In this document: positions 45,948 to 54,896 of the stretch, one piece after another
How positions within the stretch are numbered: position 1 is the first letter of the stretch
How the letters are laid out: each line of letters begins with the position of its first letter
Assembly: GCA_020048055.1 (NCBI GenBank)
Contig: JAIFNA010000011.1
Span: 62,001 to 126,000 of the forward strand
Source of the DNA: Arcobacter sp.
Lineage (GTDB): Bacteria > Campylobacterota > Campylobacteria > Campylobacterales > Arcobacteraceae
Length of the DNA: 64,000 bases
Direction of reading: 5' to 3'
The notes under the pieces: generated by a model
The model's database searches: none
Seen by the model: the letters and a program-made list of their open reading frames with translations, nothing else
Told to the model about the DNA's origin: nothing
Position numbers and translations under genes: made by a program

Positions 45948-46939
45948 TGTTTAGTGGAAAATTATTTAATTCTAAAAGCTCAAAGGCTGCAAAGGTAACT
46001 TTTTACTTTGACAATCACCATCTAAAATATGATACAAGCGATGGTGATGTTGAGGTTTTAATCTCTAAAATAGAGGTAATATCATCTTCTTATGCAGATA
46101 CCATTGTGATGTTATTTCCTGATGGCTCACAACTTCATTCTGATGATAAAGCAGTGCTTAAAAACTTAACCAGTAGTGATACATTTTTGGAAAAAATAGC
46201 AACAAAAATAGAAAATAAAAAAATAGGAGTTTTTATAGGTTCCATCTTTGCTGTTTTGCTTTTGGTGTTTGTTTTTCTTTTTTTAATCCCATCTGTTTCA
46301 AAGGTATTTATCAAGATTATCCCAGATGAGGTCGCTTTTGAATTAAATAGTGCGAGTCTGGAGGCATTAGAAAATTCATATTTTGAAACAACAAAAATTT
46401 CACAGCAAAAACAAAATGAACTAAATAATAGTCTAGCAAAATTATGTAGTTCTGGTGATTGCCCAAAATACACACTTTTATTTCGTAATTCACCAATTAT
46501 AGGTGCAAATGCTTTTGCTTTGATGGGCGGTGAAATAGTTGTAACTGATGATTTGGTAAAACTTGGGACAAATGATGAAATAGTGTCTGTTTTGGCTCAT
46601 GAAGTGGGACATATTTATTATCAGCATGGCTATGAGCTTTTTTTAAATTCATTGGGATTAAATGTTGTATTTACACTTATGCTAGGTGATGTTAGCGGTT
46701 TGTCTAGTTTTGTCCTTAACTTACCTATTGTTTTAATCCAAAATGGATATTCAAGAGATATGGAGAGAGATGCCGATAAATTCGCAACAAAACTCCTACA
46801 AAATGGTGGAATATCATCTAAAGTCTTTGAAAGTATTTTAAATAAACTAAACAAAAACCATGGAGATGCAAATGAAATTGGAACATTTTTTAGTACACAT
46901 CCAAGCACAAATGAGAGGATTACAAATATTACAAAGTAA
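45947..46939 (+). CDS. Membrane-anchored M48 family metalloprotease
   Basis: A 330-residue zinc protease. The first ~90 residues are a small beta-rich domain (KVTFYFDNHHLKYDT; IEVISSSYADTIVML) as in DUF7092-type N-termini, then one membrane helix (IGSIFAVLLLVFVFLFLIP), then an Oma1/BepA-like M48 domain with HEVGHIYYQHGYE (HExxH near residue 218) and the third ligand region DMERDADKFA. FSTHPSTNERI closes the domain, as in this family. The catalytic part should face the periplasm. Start ATG 45947 overlaps the DUF898 stop. Confidence 0.88.
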   Translation: MFSGKLFNSKSSKAAKVTFYFDNHHLKYDTSDGDVEVLISKIEVISSSYADTIVMLFPDGSQLHSDDKAVLKNLTSSDTFLEKIATKIENKKIGVFIGSIFAVLLLVFVFLFLIPSVSKVFIKIIPDEVAFELNSASLEALENSYFETTKISQQKQNELNNSLAKLCSSGDCPKYTLLFRNSPIIGANAFALMGGEIVVTDDLVKLGTNDEIVSVLAHEVGHIYYQHGYELFLNSLGLNVVFTLMLGDVSGLSSFVLNLPIVLIQNGYSRDMERDADKFATKLLQNGGISSKVFESILNKLNKNHGDANEIGTFFSTHPSTNERITNITK

Positions 46940-46953
46940 ATAATATTTGTAAT
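46919..46953. terminator. 12-bp inverted repeat at the end of the M48 gene
   Basis: ATTACAAATATT (46919-46930) and AATATTTGTAAT (46942-46953) pair perfectly around an 11-base loop that contains the M48 stop codon. No T-run follows directly, so it may be a weak terminator or a stabilising hairpin. Confidence 0.45.
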
Positions 46954-47038
46954 AAAAATGTAGTAATTGCCCCTTTTAATAGTAACTTTATATAGTTTGA
47001 TATGCTATGATTTTATTTATTAATAAATAGGGGTTGAT

Positions 47039-47926
47039 ATGGAACAAATCATTTTTATAATTTTCTTACTTGTTGTTGGTTACTGTTTAAAATTTTTTGA
47101 TTTTCAACAAAATTTTGCTCAAGGATTAAATCTTTTTATAATCTACATTACAATTCCTGCGACAGTTTTACTACAAGTTCCAAAAATACATTTTGATACA
47201 ACATTCTTACTTCCCGCTGTTATACCTTATGTTGTTTTGATTGTTTCTATTTTGATAGTTCGTATATTTTTTAAAAATGAATCAGACAATACAAAAGCAG
47301 CCCTTTATTTGGTTATACCACTTTGCAACACCTCATTTTTTGGTTTCCCGATGCTTGAAGCTTTAGTTGGAACTGAAGCTATAAGATATGGAGTCGTTTA
47401 CGATTTATTTGGTAGCTTTGTTATTTTAACTTTATATGGTGGCTTTATAGTTGCATATTTTAGTGGTGATGTGGTAAATAGAAAAACAGTTACGAAACGA
47501 ATCTTAGTATTTCCACCTTTTGTAGCATTATTCGTCTCTTTGATTATTGGTGAATTACCAAGTGTTACGATTCCATACGCAGAAACACTATCAAAAACAC
47601 TTGTTCCTCTTGCTATGATAAGTGTTGGATTTTCTTTACAGCTTAGACTTGCTGAGGAGAAAGTTGTTTTCTTTAAAGCACTTTTTGTAAAAATGTTTGT
47701 ATTGCCATCGATTGTTTTTGCTATTTTATATTTTATGGAGTTTAGGGGAATTATTGCACTTACAACTTTATTGGAATCTGCTATGCCATCTATGATAACA
47801 GCTGGAGCTTTAGCAATAAATGCAGGTTTTGCACCACGATTAACCGCTGCTCTTGTAGGATATGGGATACTTTTAGCACTACTTAGCGTGTCTATGTTTA
47901 AACACTTGTTTGTTTATTTTACATAA
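47039..47926 (+). CDS. AEC-family transporter
   Basis: A 295-residue polytopic membrane protein of the auxin-efflux-carrier/malate permease family: about ten hydrophobic helices in two halves. Family-like motifs include FIIYITIPATVLLQVPK, PLCNTSFFGFPMLEA (the conserved N-x-xFxGxP pattern), LVPLAMISVGFSLQLRL and ESAMPSMITAGALA. Substrates in this family include dicarboxylates, so malate is possible but cannot be decided. AGGGG lies before the ATG at 47039. It stands alone and converges with the alcohol dehydrogenase gene. Confidence 0.85.
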   Translation: MEQIIFIIFLLVVGYCLKFFDFQQNFAQGLNLFIIYITIPATVLLQVPKIHFDTTFLLPAVIPYVVLIVSILIVRIFFKNESDNTKAALYLVIPLCNTSFFGFPMLEALVGTEAIRYGVVYDLFGSFVILTLYGGFIVAYFSGDVVNRKTVTKRILVFPPFVALFVSLIIGELPSVTIPYAETLSKTLVPLAMISVGFSLQLRLAEEKVVFFKALFVKMFVLPSIVFAILYFMEFRGIIALTTLLESAMPSMITAGALAINAGFAPRLTAALVGYGILLALLSVSMFKHLFVYFT

Positions 47927-47964
47927 GTATGATTTCAAAATTTTTCTTGAAAATGAAAATAAGT

Positions 47965-49113
47965 TTATAGTGCCATCTTTAAGATATTTTCTATAACACA
48001 AGGGGTGTAAACTTTTTCAAGTCCACCTCTTAAGCGAGCCAAATCTGTCCCCATGGTTGAAAGTTCTTCAATATCCTTTTCACAAATACCAAGTTCCCCA
48101 AGTCGTACAGGCGCACCAATTTTTTTAAACCAAGCTTCAAGTGCATCTATTCCCTCATTTGAAGTGTTTAGATCAAAAATACTCTTGGCAAATCTTTCAA
48201 ATTGTGCTTTGTTTTGATTTTCATACCACTTCATCCATGCTGGTATAACAACACTAAGCCCAGCACCATGAGCTACATTAAACTTAGCACTAAGTGGAAG
48301 TTCAATGATATGGTTTGGAAATGAAAACCCAGAAATTCCAGTTTGCATCAGTCCATTTAGAGCCAAACAGCTTGCCCACATAAACTGCCCACGTGCTTCA
48401 TAATTTACGGGATCTTTTAAAATCATCTCTGTTGATTCTATGATTGTTAAAATAACACTCTCACACAGTCTATCCACAAAACTATTTGGTTTTTGTTTTG
48501 TGAAATACCCCTCAATAACATGGCTAATAGCATCAACAGCACTGTATACCAAATAATCATTTGGAACACCCAATGTTAGCATAGGATTTAGAGCTGATGC
48601 TAATGGATAAATCAAAGCTGAATTGGTATTGTATTTTTGAAGTGTATCATCGTTTGTAACGACGCTATTGCCGTTCATTTCACTTCCTGTTGCAGCCAAT
48701 GTCAAGATTGTGTATAGAGGAAGTGCTTTTTTGATAAGTGCTTTTTTGGTAAAAAAATCCCACACATCCCCCTCATAGCAAACACCAGCAGCAATAGCTT
48801 TTGCTTCATCAAGTACAGAACCGCCACCAATCGCAACAATCGCATCAATTTTAAATTCCCTGCAAAGTTTTATACCTTCGTTTGTGTGTGAAAGAAGAGG
48901 GTTTGCACTCACCCCTTCAAACACAAATACAGTATGTCCAAAAGAGATTAGTTCATTTTGGATACTTTCTAATAATCCTGATTTTCGAGCAGAACTTTTC
49001 CCACTTACTAAAAAAATATTTTTAAATGATTTATCGATATTTTCAATTAAAGTGTGTTGACTGTTTGTTCCAAAATATATTTTTGTGGGGTTTGAAAATT
49101 GAAAATTATCCAT
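47965..49113 (-). CDS. Iron-containing alcohol dehydrogenase
   Basis: Group III alcohol dehydrogenase of 382 residues, closest in pattern to butanol dehydrogenase/YqhD (FQFSNPTKIYFGTNS at the start). The NAD(P) region has AIVAIGGGSVLDEAKAIA; metal ligands lie in SAVDAISHVIEGYF and in FPNHIIELPLSAKFNVAHGAGLSVVIPAW. It reduces aldehydes or oxidises alcohols; the true substrate is unknown. Its promoter should lie in 49114-49180, before a decayed gene fragment. Confidence 0.9.
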   Translation of the reverse strand: MDNFQFSNPTKIYFGTNSQHTLIENIDKSFKNIFLVSGKSSARKSGLLESIQNELISFGHTVFVFEGVSANPLLSHTNEGIKLCREFKIDAIVAIGGGSVLDEAKAIAAGVCYEGDVWDFFTKKALIKKALPLYTILTLAATGSEMNGNSVVTNDDTLQKYNTNSALIYPLASALNPMLTLGVPNDYLVYSAVDAISHVIEGYFTKQKPNSFVDRLCESVILTIIESTEMILKDPVNYEARGQFMWASCLALNGLMQTGISGFSFPNHIIELPLSAKFNVAHGAGLSVVIPAWMKWYENQNKAQFERFAKSIFDLNTSNEGIDALEAWFKKIGAPVRLGELGICEKDIEELSTMGTDLARLRGGLEKVYTPCVIENILKMAL

Positions 49114-49182
49114 TTGTTTGTTATCGCTTTGCTTTAAATTTGAATCGATTTTATCGCGACATTGGTAAAATCTTGCTAAAAA

Positions 49183-49410
49183 TTTAAATCAAAAAAACAT
49201 CATATAGAACAACTTTCAGCAATTGCAAATAATGAGATATTAGCAATCGATTCAAGAACATCATATACTATTAAAAGCTCGCTAGAAGATATGGGACTAA
49301 TCAGTAAAATAGATAGGGGCAAATATAGGATAAATGATATTTTTTTAAATATTACACTGAAAAATTTAACACTTCAAATTGAGGATTTTGTGAAGAAAAC
49401 GCGCGATTGA
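49183..49410 (+). pseudogene. C-terminal remnant of an AAA-type ATPase
   Basis: An open stretch on the plus strand with no usable start, following an in-frame TAA. It reads ...KKHHIEQLSAIANNEI, SYTIKSSLEDMGLISKIDRG and KYRINDIFLNITLKNLT, ending at TGA 49408-49410. This is the winged-helix tail seen at the end of small bacterial/archaeal AAA ATPases (ATPase/DUF234-like), where the helix-turn-helix is followed by YRxxDxFLxxWL. The ATPase core is absent, so it is a relic of a lost gene. The family assignment is from memory. Confidence 0.5.
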
Positions 49411-49430
49411 AAACTTTGTTTTTCTAGTTG

Positions 49431-49500
49431 CAAAGCTTTAGCTTTGAAATTTATACTGAAATTTATATCCCTATCTGCATTCCCAATCTCCATATTGGGA
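49431..49500. repeat. Paired small palindromes resembling a dispersed intergenic element
   Basis: CAAAGCT-TT-AGCTTTG (49431-49446) and TCCCAAT-CTCCAT-ATTGGGA (49481-49500, followed by GCGAG) stand 34 bases apart. I recall very similar doubled hairpins scattered between genes of sulfur-oxidising and methane-oxidising bacteria. A related string, ATCTCCATATTTGGGAT, occurs at 50041-50057 beyond the next gene. It may mark a mobile or REP-like element. Confidence 0.5.
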
Positions 49501-49519
49501 GCGAGTAAGCCATTTTCAT

Positions 49520-49846
49520 TTACCAAGGACCTTGAAATCTATTTGGTTTATGATCACATTTTTTGGTATGTTTTGTGATTCGCCCTTGAACTCTTTTTCT
49601 CCATCTGTCATATGCTTTTTTACTTATAAGTGTTCTCATTTTATTTTTAAGTTGATTTTCTGTAAGCCCAAATTGAGAATATATAATATCAAAAGGAAGT
49701 CTATCTTGCCATGCCATCTCAATAAGCCTATTTTCATCGCACTCTTCAAGTTCCTTATCTCGTACTTTTTTCCTTAGAGTAAAATTTGCTTTCTTGTTTG
49801 TTATTTGATTAGTTGATGATGAAATCTTGCAGATTTGTTTTTCCAT
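49520..49846 (-). CDS. TIGR03643-family protein
   Basis: A 108-residue protein. I choose ATG 49846 over 49861, because GGAG lies nine bases before it. The core ENRLIEMAWQDRLPFDIIYSQFGLTENQL followed by RWRKRVQGRITKH is the TIGR03643 (DUF2805) pattern, a small helix-turn-helix-like protein often found near photolyase or UV-response genes. The UV-damage endonuclease gene next to it on the same strand fits that. Biochemical function is not known. It is flanked by decayed sequence and palindromes. Confidence 0.82.
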   Translation of the reverse strand: MEKQICKISSSTNQITNKKANFTLRKKVRDKELEECDENRLIEMAWQDRLPFDIIYSQFGLTENQLKNKMRTLISKKAYDRWRKRVQGRITKHTKKCDHKPNRFQGPW

Positions 49847-50124
49847 AATAAATATCTCCATTTGAAGTTTTGATTTTGTGTGCGATTATCCCCATCAAAA
49901 TTTTTACCCCTTTTGTTTTTTTAGGGTCAGCAAGTGGTAAAAACCGAACTTTTAGGGCATCATCTTTGATTGAGAGTTGAATAAAAAAGTTTTGATTTTT
50001 CCATCTTCTATAATAGTACTCTCAATTACAAGGATTAAATATCTCCATATTTGGGATATTTTATTCTCATAATTTTGTTAATTTTAATAAAAATTAATTT
50101 GAATTCGTAGAGTTAAAATTCCAT

Positions 50125-50988
50125 TTAATAAAGATTTTGTATTTTTTCTATCGCTTCTTCTTTCTTTTTTGCTTCTATCATAATATCCACTTCAAAAAAA
50201 TCATCACCTAAAAATTTTTGAAGGTTAAGAAATTCTTCCTCGTTTATAAAATCAGCATGATGTCCTACTTTTCCATCTCCTTGTGAAGAGATGTGTACTT
50301 TTGGTCTCTTCTCTTTCCAGCTTTTTTTAATTTCTTCCCAAGTTATTTCACTTTGGTTTATCGAGTGATGAAAGATATCAAATATCATCCCAATTCCACA
50401 TCTATTAGCTACTTCTAAAGTTTCACTTGCTGTAAAATTATATTCATCATTTTCCAAAGCCAAATACTTTCCAAGCCATATATTTTTTGTAAAAACTTCA
50501 AAAAATCTCTCCATCGTTGCTTTTCTATCTCCATTAGTTCCGCCAAGATGAAGTGTAATAACACCATCTTTTGCATCTAATAAATCTAAAATATCACAAC
50601 AATATCTAAGTTCAGCCAAAGAAGATTCTACCACTTTTGGATTTTTACTTCCAAGTTGAATAAACTGTCCAGGATGTATTGTAAGTCGTATATTTTTCTC
50701 TTTATTTGAATTCTTTCCAACTTCAAATAGCGGCTTTAAAACTTCCCAAACATTTTTATCAAATTTTTGATGGGAAGCAAATGGGACAATAGAATTTCCA
50801 AGGCGAAACATTGTGATATTTTTTTCATAGCAAAACTCTATAATTTTTGGAAAATCTTCTAAATTCTTAGTTGCTACTTCAATCACTTTATCGGTTGCTA
50901 AAGAGGCAAGTCTTATTGTTCTATTTGTAGAAAGTATCCCATCGTGTGTGGAGCAAAAAAGTCCTAATCGTGGTTGTCTATTTTTCAT
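50125..50988 (-). CDS. uvsE: UV-damage DNA endonuclease
   Basis: Nicks DNA 5' of UV photoproducts, an alternative to photolyase and UvrABC. Start ATG 50988 (287 residues, MKNRQPRLGLFCSTH) has AAGGGA upstream. The TIM-barrel metal and substrate motifs are visible: FRLGNSIVPFASH, LTIHPGQFIQLGS, VITLHLGG, LALENDEYNFT, MIFDIFHHSIN and VHISSQGDGKVGHHADFI, which together supply the His/Glu/Asp metal ligands. A palindrome lies about 34 bases upstream. Together with uvrA and uvrC this organism has two routes for UV lesions. Confidence 0.93.
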   Translation of the reverse strand: MKNRQPRLGLFCSTHDGILSTNRTIRLASLATDKVIEVATKNLEDFPKIIEFCYEKNITMFRLGNSIVPFASHQKFDKNVWEVLKPLFEVGKNSNKEKNIRLTIHPGQFIQLGSKNPKVVESSLAELRYCCDILDLLDAKDGVITLHLGGTNGDRKATMERFFEVFTKNIWLGKYLALENDEYNFTASETLEVANRCGIGMIFDIFHHSINQSEITWEEIKKSWKEKRPKVHISSQGDGKVGHHADFINEEEFLNLQKFLGDDFFEVDIMIEAKKKEEAIEKIQNLY

Positions 50989-51297
50989 ATCTTCCCTTTT
51001 AGTAGTAATAATCATAAGGAGATGATTTAGGTTGATAAATCATTCTTGTACTATTTTTACTTTTGTCATTATTTTTTCTATGTAAAATTTATTTAGGGAT
51101 TTTATAAAAATACAATGGTCATTTGTACTTACTTTATGGTTATTAATGAGATTGTTGCAAAATCTCTAATACTTTTTACAATAAACAAATAGATGATTTA
51201 AATCTTTTATGAAATGATAAAAAAAATCGTTTCGGTGAAATTATTCAGACGAAATCCTGGGGTCATTACACCCTATAAAACTGTTTACATTGGCTTA
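50989..51297. other. 309-base gap between uvsE and nasA
   Basis: No gene seen. It holds the uvsE upstream palindrome ATGATTTA-GGTTGA-TAAATCAT (51022-51043) and the 3' region of nasA. Near 51259 there is GGGGTCATTACACCC with a short GGGT/ACCC stem. No clear terminator with a T-run was found. Confidence 0.6.
51022..51043. promoter_or_regulatory. Palindrome upstream of the UV endonuclease gene
   Basis: ATGATTTA (51022-51029) and TAAATCAT (51036-51043) form a perfect 8-bp inverted repeat with a 6-base spacer, 34 bases before the uvsE start. Its position suits an operator; the regulator is unknown. Confidence 0.4.
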
Positions 51298-53331
51298 TCA
51301 GTTAGAGATTTCATAATTTGTAGAATATACTTTTTTAATCCTCACTGCACTATGATTATAATCTGGTTCTTTTGAAAGTGGATCTAGTAAATCATCTGTC
51401 AAAAAATTTATTTCTCTATTCGTTATTGGGATAAAAATTGTTTTTGGCAAGATAGTATCTACAACTTTTGCAAAAGATATTAGTTCCCCTCTTTGTGATT
51501 GTATAATCACTTTTTCGCCATCTTTTATCTCTAACTCTTTTGCATCAGAAGGATGAATTTCAACAAAATTTAGTTTTTTATATTTACTCAGACTATCCAC
51601 AAAACTTGTTTTTGTACCACTATGCCATTGATCTCTTGTTCTACCTGTTAAAAGAGTGAATGGGTAAATTTTATTTGTTTTTTCAGATAACAACTTATTT
51701 GTCACAAAAAAAAGATTCGCTTTTTTATTTGGTGTAAAAAACTCTTTATTATCAAAAAGTCCTTCACCCCAAACAAAAGGTTTATTTCTAAGTTCATCAT
51801 AACTTGTTTTATAAATATCAAGATGGGCATCACAGCTAAGATAACACATTTGTTGATACTCTTTGAAAATATCTTCTGGACATCTATAATTAAATTTTTC
51901 TCCAAACCCAAGTTTTTGTGCAATTAGTTGGAAAATCTCCCAATCATCTTTACAGTCAATTGACCTTCTTGTGAGTCTCTCTTGTTTTGTGATAGTTCTA
52001 TCAAGATTTGTTTGGGTTCCCTCTTTTTCACCCCATGGAGATGCAGGAAGTCTTATGTGCGCAAAAGCTGCTGTTTCGCTATTTTCATAAGCATTTATCT
52101 CCACAACCATCTTAATTTTTGAAATAGCTTTTTCCATTTTTTTTCTATTAGGAAGGTGATAGATGGGGTCTGTATGGCAAATGATAAGCACTTCAATATT
52201 TTCTTTGAGTGCTTCTCCAAAAATCTCAACTGCTGTTAATCCATTTGATACAGGAGTATTTGAAGTTCCCCAAAATTTATTTACTTTTGATACATTTTCT
52301 TCATTATAATCTAAATGAACCGCCAACATTGTAGAAAGCCCTCCAACTTCTCTTCCACCCATTGCATTTGGCTGACCTGTAAGTGAAAATGGACCATTCC
52401 CTTTTTTACATATTTTTCCACTTAAGAGATGAAGATTTATAAGGGCAAAGTTTTTATCTACACCTTGGCTACTTTGATTAAGCCCCATAGTCCAAGCACT
52501 TATAATATTTTCATTTTCATAAAAGAGGGTGATGAACTCCTCAAATAACTCTTTACTTAATCCTGTTCGTTTTAGTAATTTTGTTTTTGGTAACTTGAGA
52601 AGCTGTTTTTTTAAACTCTCATAATCATTACAATGATTAGCTACAAACTCTTCATCTATTTTATTATCTTCAATAAGCCTTATTGCTACTAGATTTAAGA
52701 AATCGATATCAGTCCCAACTTTTATTGGAAGATGCAAATCGGCATATTTTGCACTCTCTGTTAATCTTGGATCAATGACTACAAGTTTTAATCCTTGTTT
52801 TTTTAATTTTTTTATCTTATTAAATAAAACAACATGAGCTTCAGCTGGATTTGCACCCACAAGGATAAGGAGATTTGAATCTTTTAAATCATCCATTCGT
52901 ACAGGCACGTAATCAATCCCAAAAACTTTTTTATGAGCTACTACGGCTGATGCCATACAAGTTCTACTATTAGTATCAAGATTATTTGTACCAATAAATC
53001 CTTTTGCTAATTTATTTGCAATATAGTAATCTTCAGTCATTAATTGCCCTGAAATATAAAAAGCAATTTTATTTGGATTAGTTTGTGATATTTGAACAGC
53101 AATCTTTTCTATTGCACTATCCCAGTTTATCTCTTTATATTCATCATGAATTGAATCTCTATATTTTACCCGTAAAAGTCTTGTTGCGGTTAGTATTGAT
53201 TGGAGTTCACTTGCCCCTTTAGAGCAAATAAGTCCTTCATTTGTAGGATATGATATATCACCAATTAATTTAGTTTCATCAAATTCAATTCCACAGCCAA
53301 CACCACAATATCCACATACTGATTTTATCAT
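51298..53331 (-). CDS. nasA: Assimilatory nitrate reductase catalytic subunit
   Basis: Molybdopterin enzyme that reduces nitrate to nitrite in the cytoplasm. Start ATG 53331 (677 residues, MIKSVCGYCGVGCG) has GAGG upstream. The single 4Fe-4S cluster is C6-x2-C9-x3-C13...C36. The molybdopterin core shows NTNSRTCMASAVVAHK, LVGANPAEAH, VVIDPRLTESAKYADLHLPI and the C-terminal TGRTRDQWHSGT. No signal peptide and no NasB-type diaphorase gene nearby, so ferredoxin or flavodoxin is the likely donor (NarB-like). It is divergent from nrtA across 167 bases. Confidence 0.93.
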   Translation of the reverse strand: MIKSVCGYCGVGCGIEFDETKLIGDISYPTNEGLICSKGASELQSILTATRLLRVKYRDSIHDEYKEINWDSAIEKIAVQISQTNPNKIAFYISGQLMTEDYYIANKLAKGFIGTNNLDTNSRTCMASAVVAHKKVFGIDYVPVRMDDLKDSNLLILVGANPAEAHVVLFNKIKKLKKQGLKLVVIDPRLTESAKYADLHLPIKVGTDIDFLNLVAIRLIEDNKIDEEFVANHCNDYESLKKQLLKLPKTKLLKRTGLSKELFEEFITLFYENENIISAWTMGLNQSSQGVDKNFALINLHLLSGKICKKGNGPFSLTGQPNAMGGREVGGLSTMLAVHLDYNEENVSKVNKFWGTSNTPVSNGLTAVEIFGEALKENIEVLIICHTDPIYHLPNRKKMEKAISKIKMVVEINAYENSETAAFAHIRLPASPWGEKEGTQTNLDRTITKQERLTRRSIDCKDDWEIFQLIAQKLGFGEKFNYRCPEDIFKEYQQMCYLSCDAHLDIYKTSYDELRNKPFVWGEGLFDNKEFFTPNKKANLFFVTNKLLSEKTNKIYPFTLLTGRTRDQWHSGTKTSFVDSLSKYKKLNFVEIHPSDAKELEIKDGEKVIIQSQRGELISFAKVVDTILPKTIFIPITNREINFLTDDLLDPLSKEPDYNHSAVRIKKVYSTNYEISN

Positions 53332-53400
53332 TTTATCCTCTTTAATATTTTTTATATAAATGTATTTTAACATCTTAGCTTAATAAACTTTAAGTATAAC

Positions 53401-53427
53401 TGTATATTAAATATACAATTAAATTGT
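53401..53427. promoter_or_regulatory. Overlapping palindromes in the nasA/nrtA control region
   Basis: TGTATATT-A-AATATACA (53401-53417) is a perfect 17-base palindrome; ACAATT-A-AATTGT (53415-53427) overlaps its right end by three bases. They sit between two divergent promoters of one pathway, the usual place for a shared operator. The regulator is not encoded in the island. Confidence 0.6.
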
Positions 53428-53498
53428 TTATTAAAAGACAATTAAGGAGTATAGTTTCAATACAAGATTAAATCTTAGAAATATTTAAGGAAATTAAA

Positions 53499-54851
53499 AT
53501 GAAAAACAGATGTTTAAAAATTGGTTTGGGACTTTCATTAATTGTTAGTTCACTTTTAGCAGTTCCAGAAAAAACAAATCTCAAAATTGGTTTTATCGCT
53601 TTAACTGATTGTGCTCCAATTGTGATTGCTAAAGAGAAAGGATTTTTTGCAAAATATGGACTGAGTGTTGATGTTGTCAAAGAAGGCGGTGGTTGGGCTG
53701 GAATCCAACAAAAAGTTGGAAATGGGGAGTATGATTTTTCTCATATGTTAGCACCAATGCCAATCGCTTCAACTTTAGGAATCAATGGGAATATCCCAAT
53801 GAATGCTGTTATGAGTTTGGATTATAATGGAAATGCTATCACTTTAGAAAATAAACTTATTGATGAGATGAAAGCTCAAGGGATGAATGAAGCAGCAAGA
53901 CCAGTGAGTGCATCATATCTTAAAAAAGCACTTGATGCTAGAAAAAAAGCTGGAAATAAAGATATTGTAGAGTTTGGAATGACTTACCCAACTGGAACTC
54001 ATAACTATGAACTCAGATATTGGTTAGCTGCTGGCGGAATTAATCCAGACACTGATGTAGCTTTAAAGGTATTTCCACCTCCAACAATGGTATCTAATAT
54101 GCAAGCTGGAAACACAAATGGGTATTGTGTAGGTGAACCTTGGAATGAAAGAGCTGTTATGGCAAATTTGGGACACGCCATTGCTACAAAATATGAAGTT
54201 TGGAATAATGGGCCAGAAAAAGTTATAGGTTCAAGAGCAGATTTTGTATCAAAAAATCCACAAACTACAAAAGCTGTTATAAAAGCTATTTTAGAAGCAT
54301 CTATGTGGCTTGATGCTAGCTGGGAAAATAGAAAAGAGGCTTCAAAAATCCTTTCTAAAAAAGAGTATGTAAATGCTCCTGTGGATGTACTTGATAACTC
54401 TATGACGGGAACATTTATGTATATGAATGGAAAAGTTGAGCCAAATCCAACATTTAATATTTTTTCAAATAACTATGCATCTTATCCATACTATTCTCAT
54501 GCAGTGTGGTTTATGACTCAAATGTATAGATGGGGGCAAATTGATAAAGCTGTTGATATGAAAAAAGTAGCAGAGCAAGTTTATAGACCAGATTTATTTA
54601 CAGTTGCTGCAAAAGAAGTAGGGTACAAAATCCCAACTGGTGCTTGGAAAAAAGATGGCGAGACAAAAACAAATAAATTCTTAGATGGAAAAATATTTGA
54701 TCCAAATAAAGCTGTTGATTACATCTATAGCTTTGGAATTAAAAATGTGAAAGTGAAACAAGCTGACTTGGCAAAAATAAACAAATGGCAAGTAAAAACC
54801 GTAGCAGTCGATTATAACTGTCCAGCGGGAAAACCAGGTTGTTCTAAATAA
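53499..54851 (+). CDS. nrtA: Nitrate ABC transporter substrate-binding protein
   Basis: Periplasmic nitrate-binding protein of the NrtA/CmpA family, 450 residues, with a signal peptide ([14 protein letters not shown], ~9-22). Typical family segments are [28 protein letters not shown], the [22 protein letters not shown] region, [23 protein letters not shown] and [13 protein letters not shown]. Bicarbonate (CmpA), nitrate and nitrite binders are similar; the nasA/nirA context points to nitrate. AAGGA precedes the ATG. It opens the plus-strand nrtABD-cysG-nirA operon. Confidence 0.9.
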   Translation: MKNRCLKIGLGLSLIVSSLLAVPEKTNLKIGFIALTDCAPIVIAKEKGFFAKYGLSVDVVKEGGGWAGIQQKVGNGEYDFSHMLAPMPIASTLGINGNIPMNAVMSLDYNGNAITLENKLIDEMKAQGMNEAARPVSASYLKKALDARKKAGNKDIVEFGMTYPTGTHNYELRYWLAAGGINPDTDVALKVFPPPTMVSNMQAGNTNGYCVGEPWNERAVMANLGHAIATKYEVWNNGPEKVIGSRADFVSKNPQTTKAVIKAILEASMWLDASWENRKEASKILSKKEYVNAPVDVLDNSMTGTFMYMNGKVEPNPTFNIFSNNYASYPYYSHAVWFMTQMYRWGQIDKAVDMKKVAEQVYRPDLFTVAAKEVGYKIPTGAWKKDGETKTNKFLDGKIFDPNKAVDYIYSFGIKNVKVKQADLAKINKWQVKTVAVDYNCPAGKPGCSK

Positions 54852-54896
54852 ATAATTTTATAAAGATGGAGTAGCTCCATCTTGATCGGAAAAAAT

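Noticed and set aside
49809-50021. 70-codon open minus-strand frame (contains LKVRFLPLADPKKTKGVKIL) overlapping the start of the TIGR03643 gene
   Set aside because: It reads like protein but has no start codon and ends inside another gene's frame; probably a decayed gene end, family not recognised.
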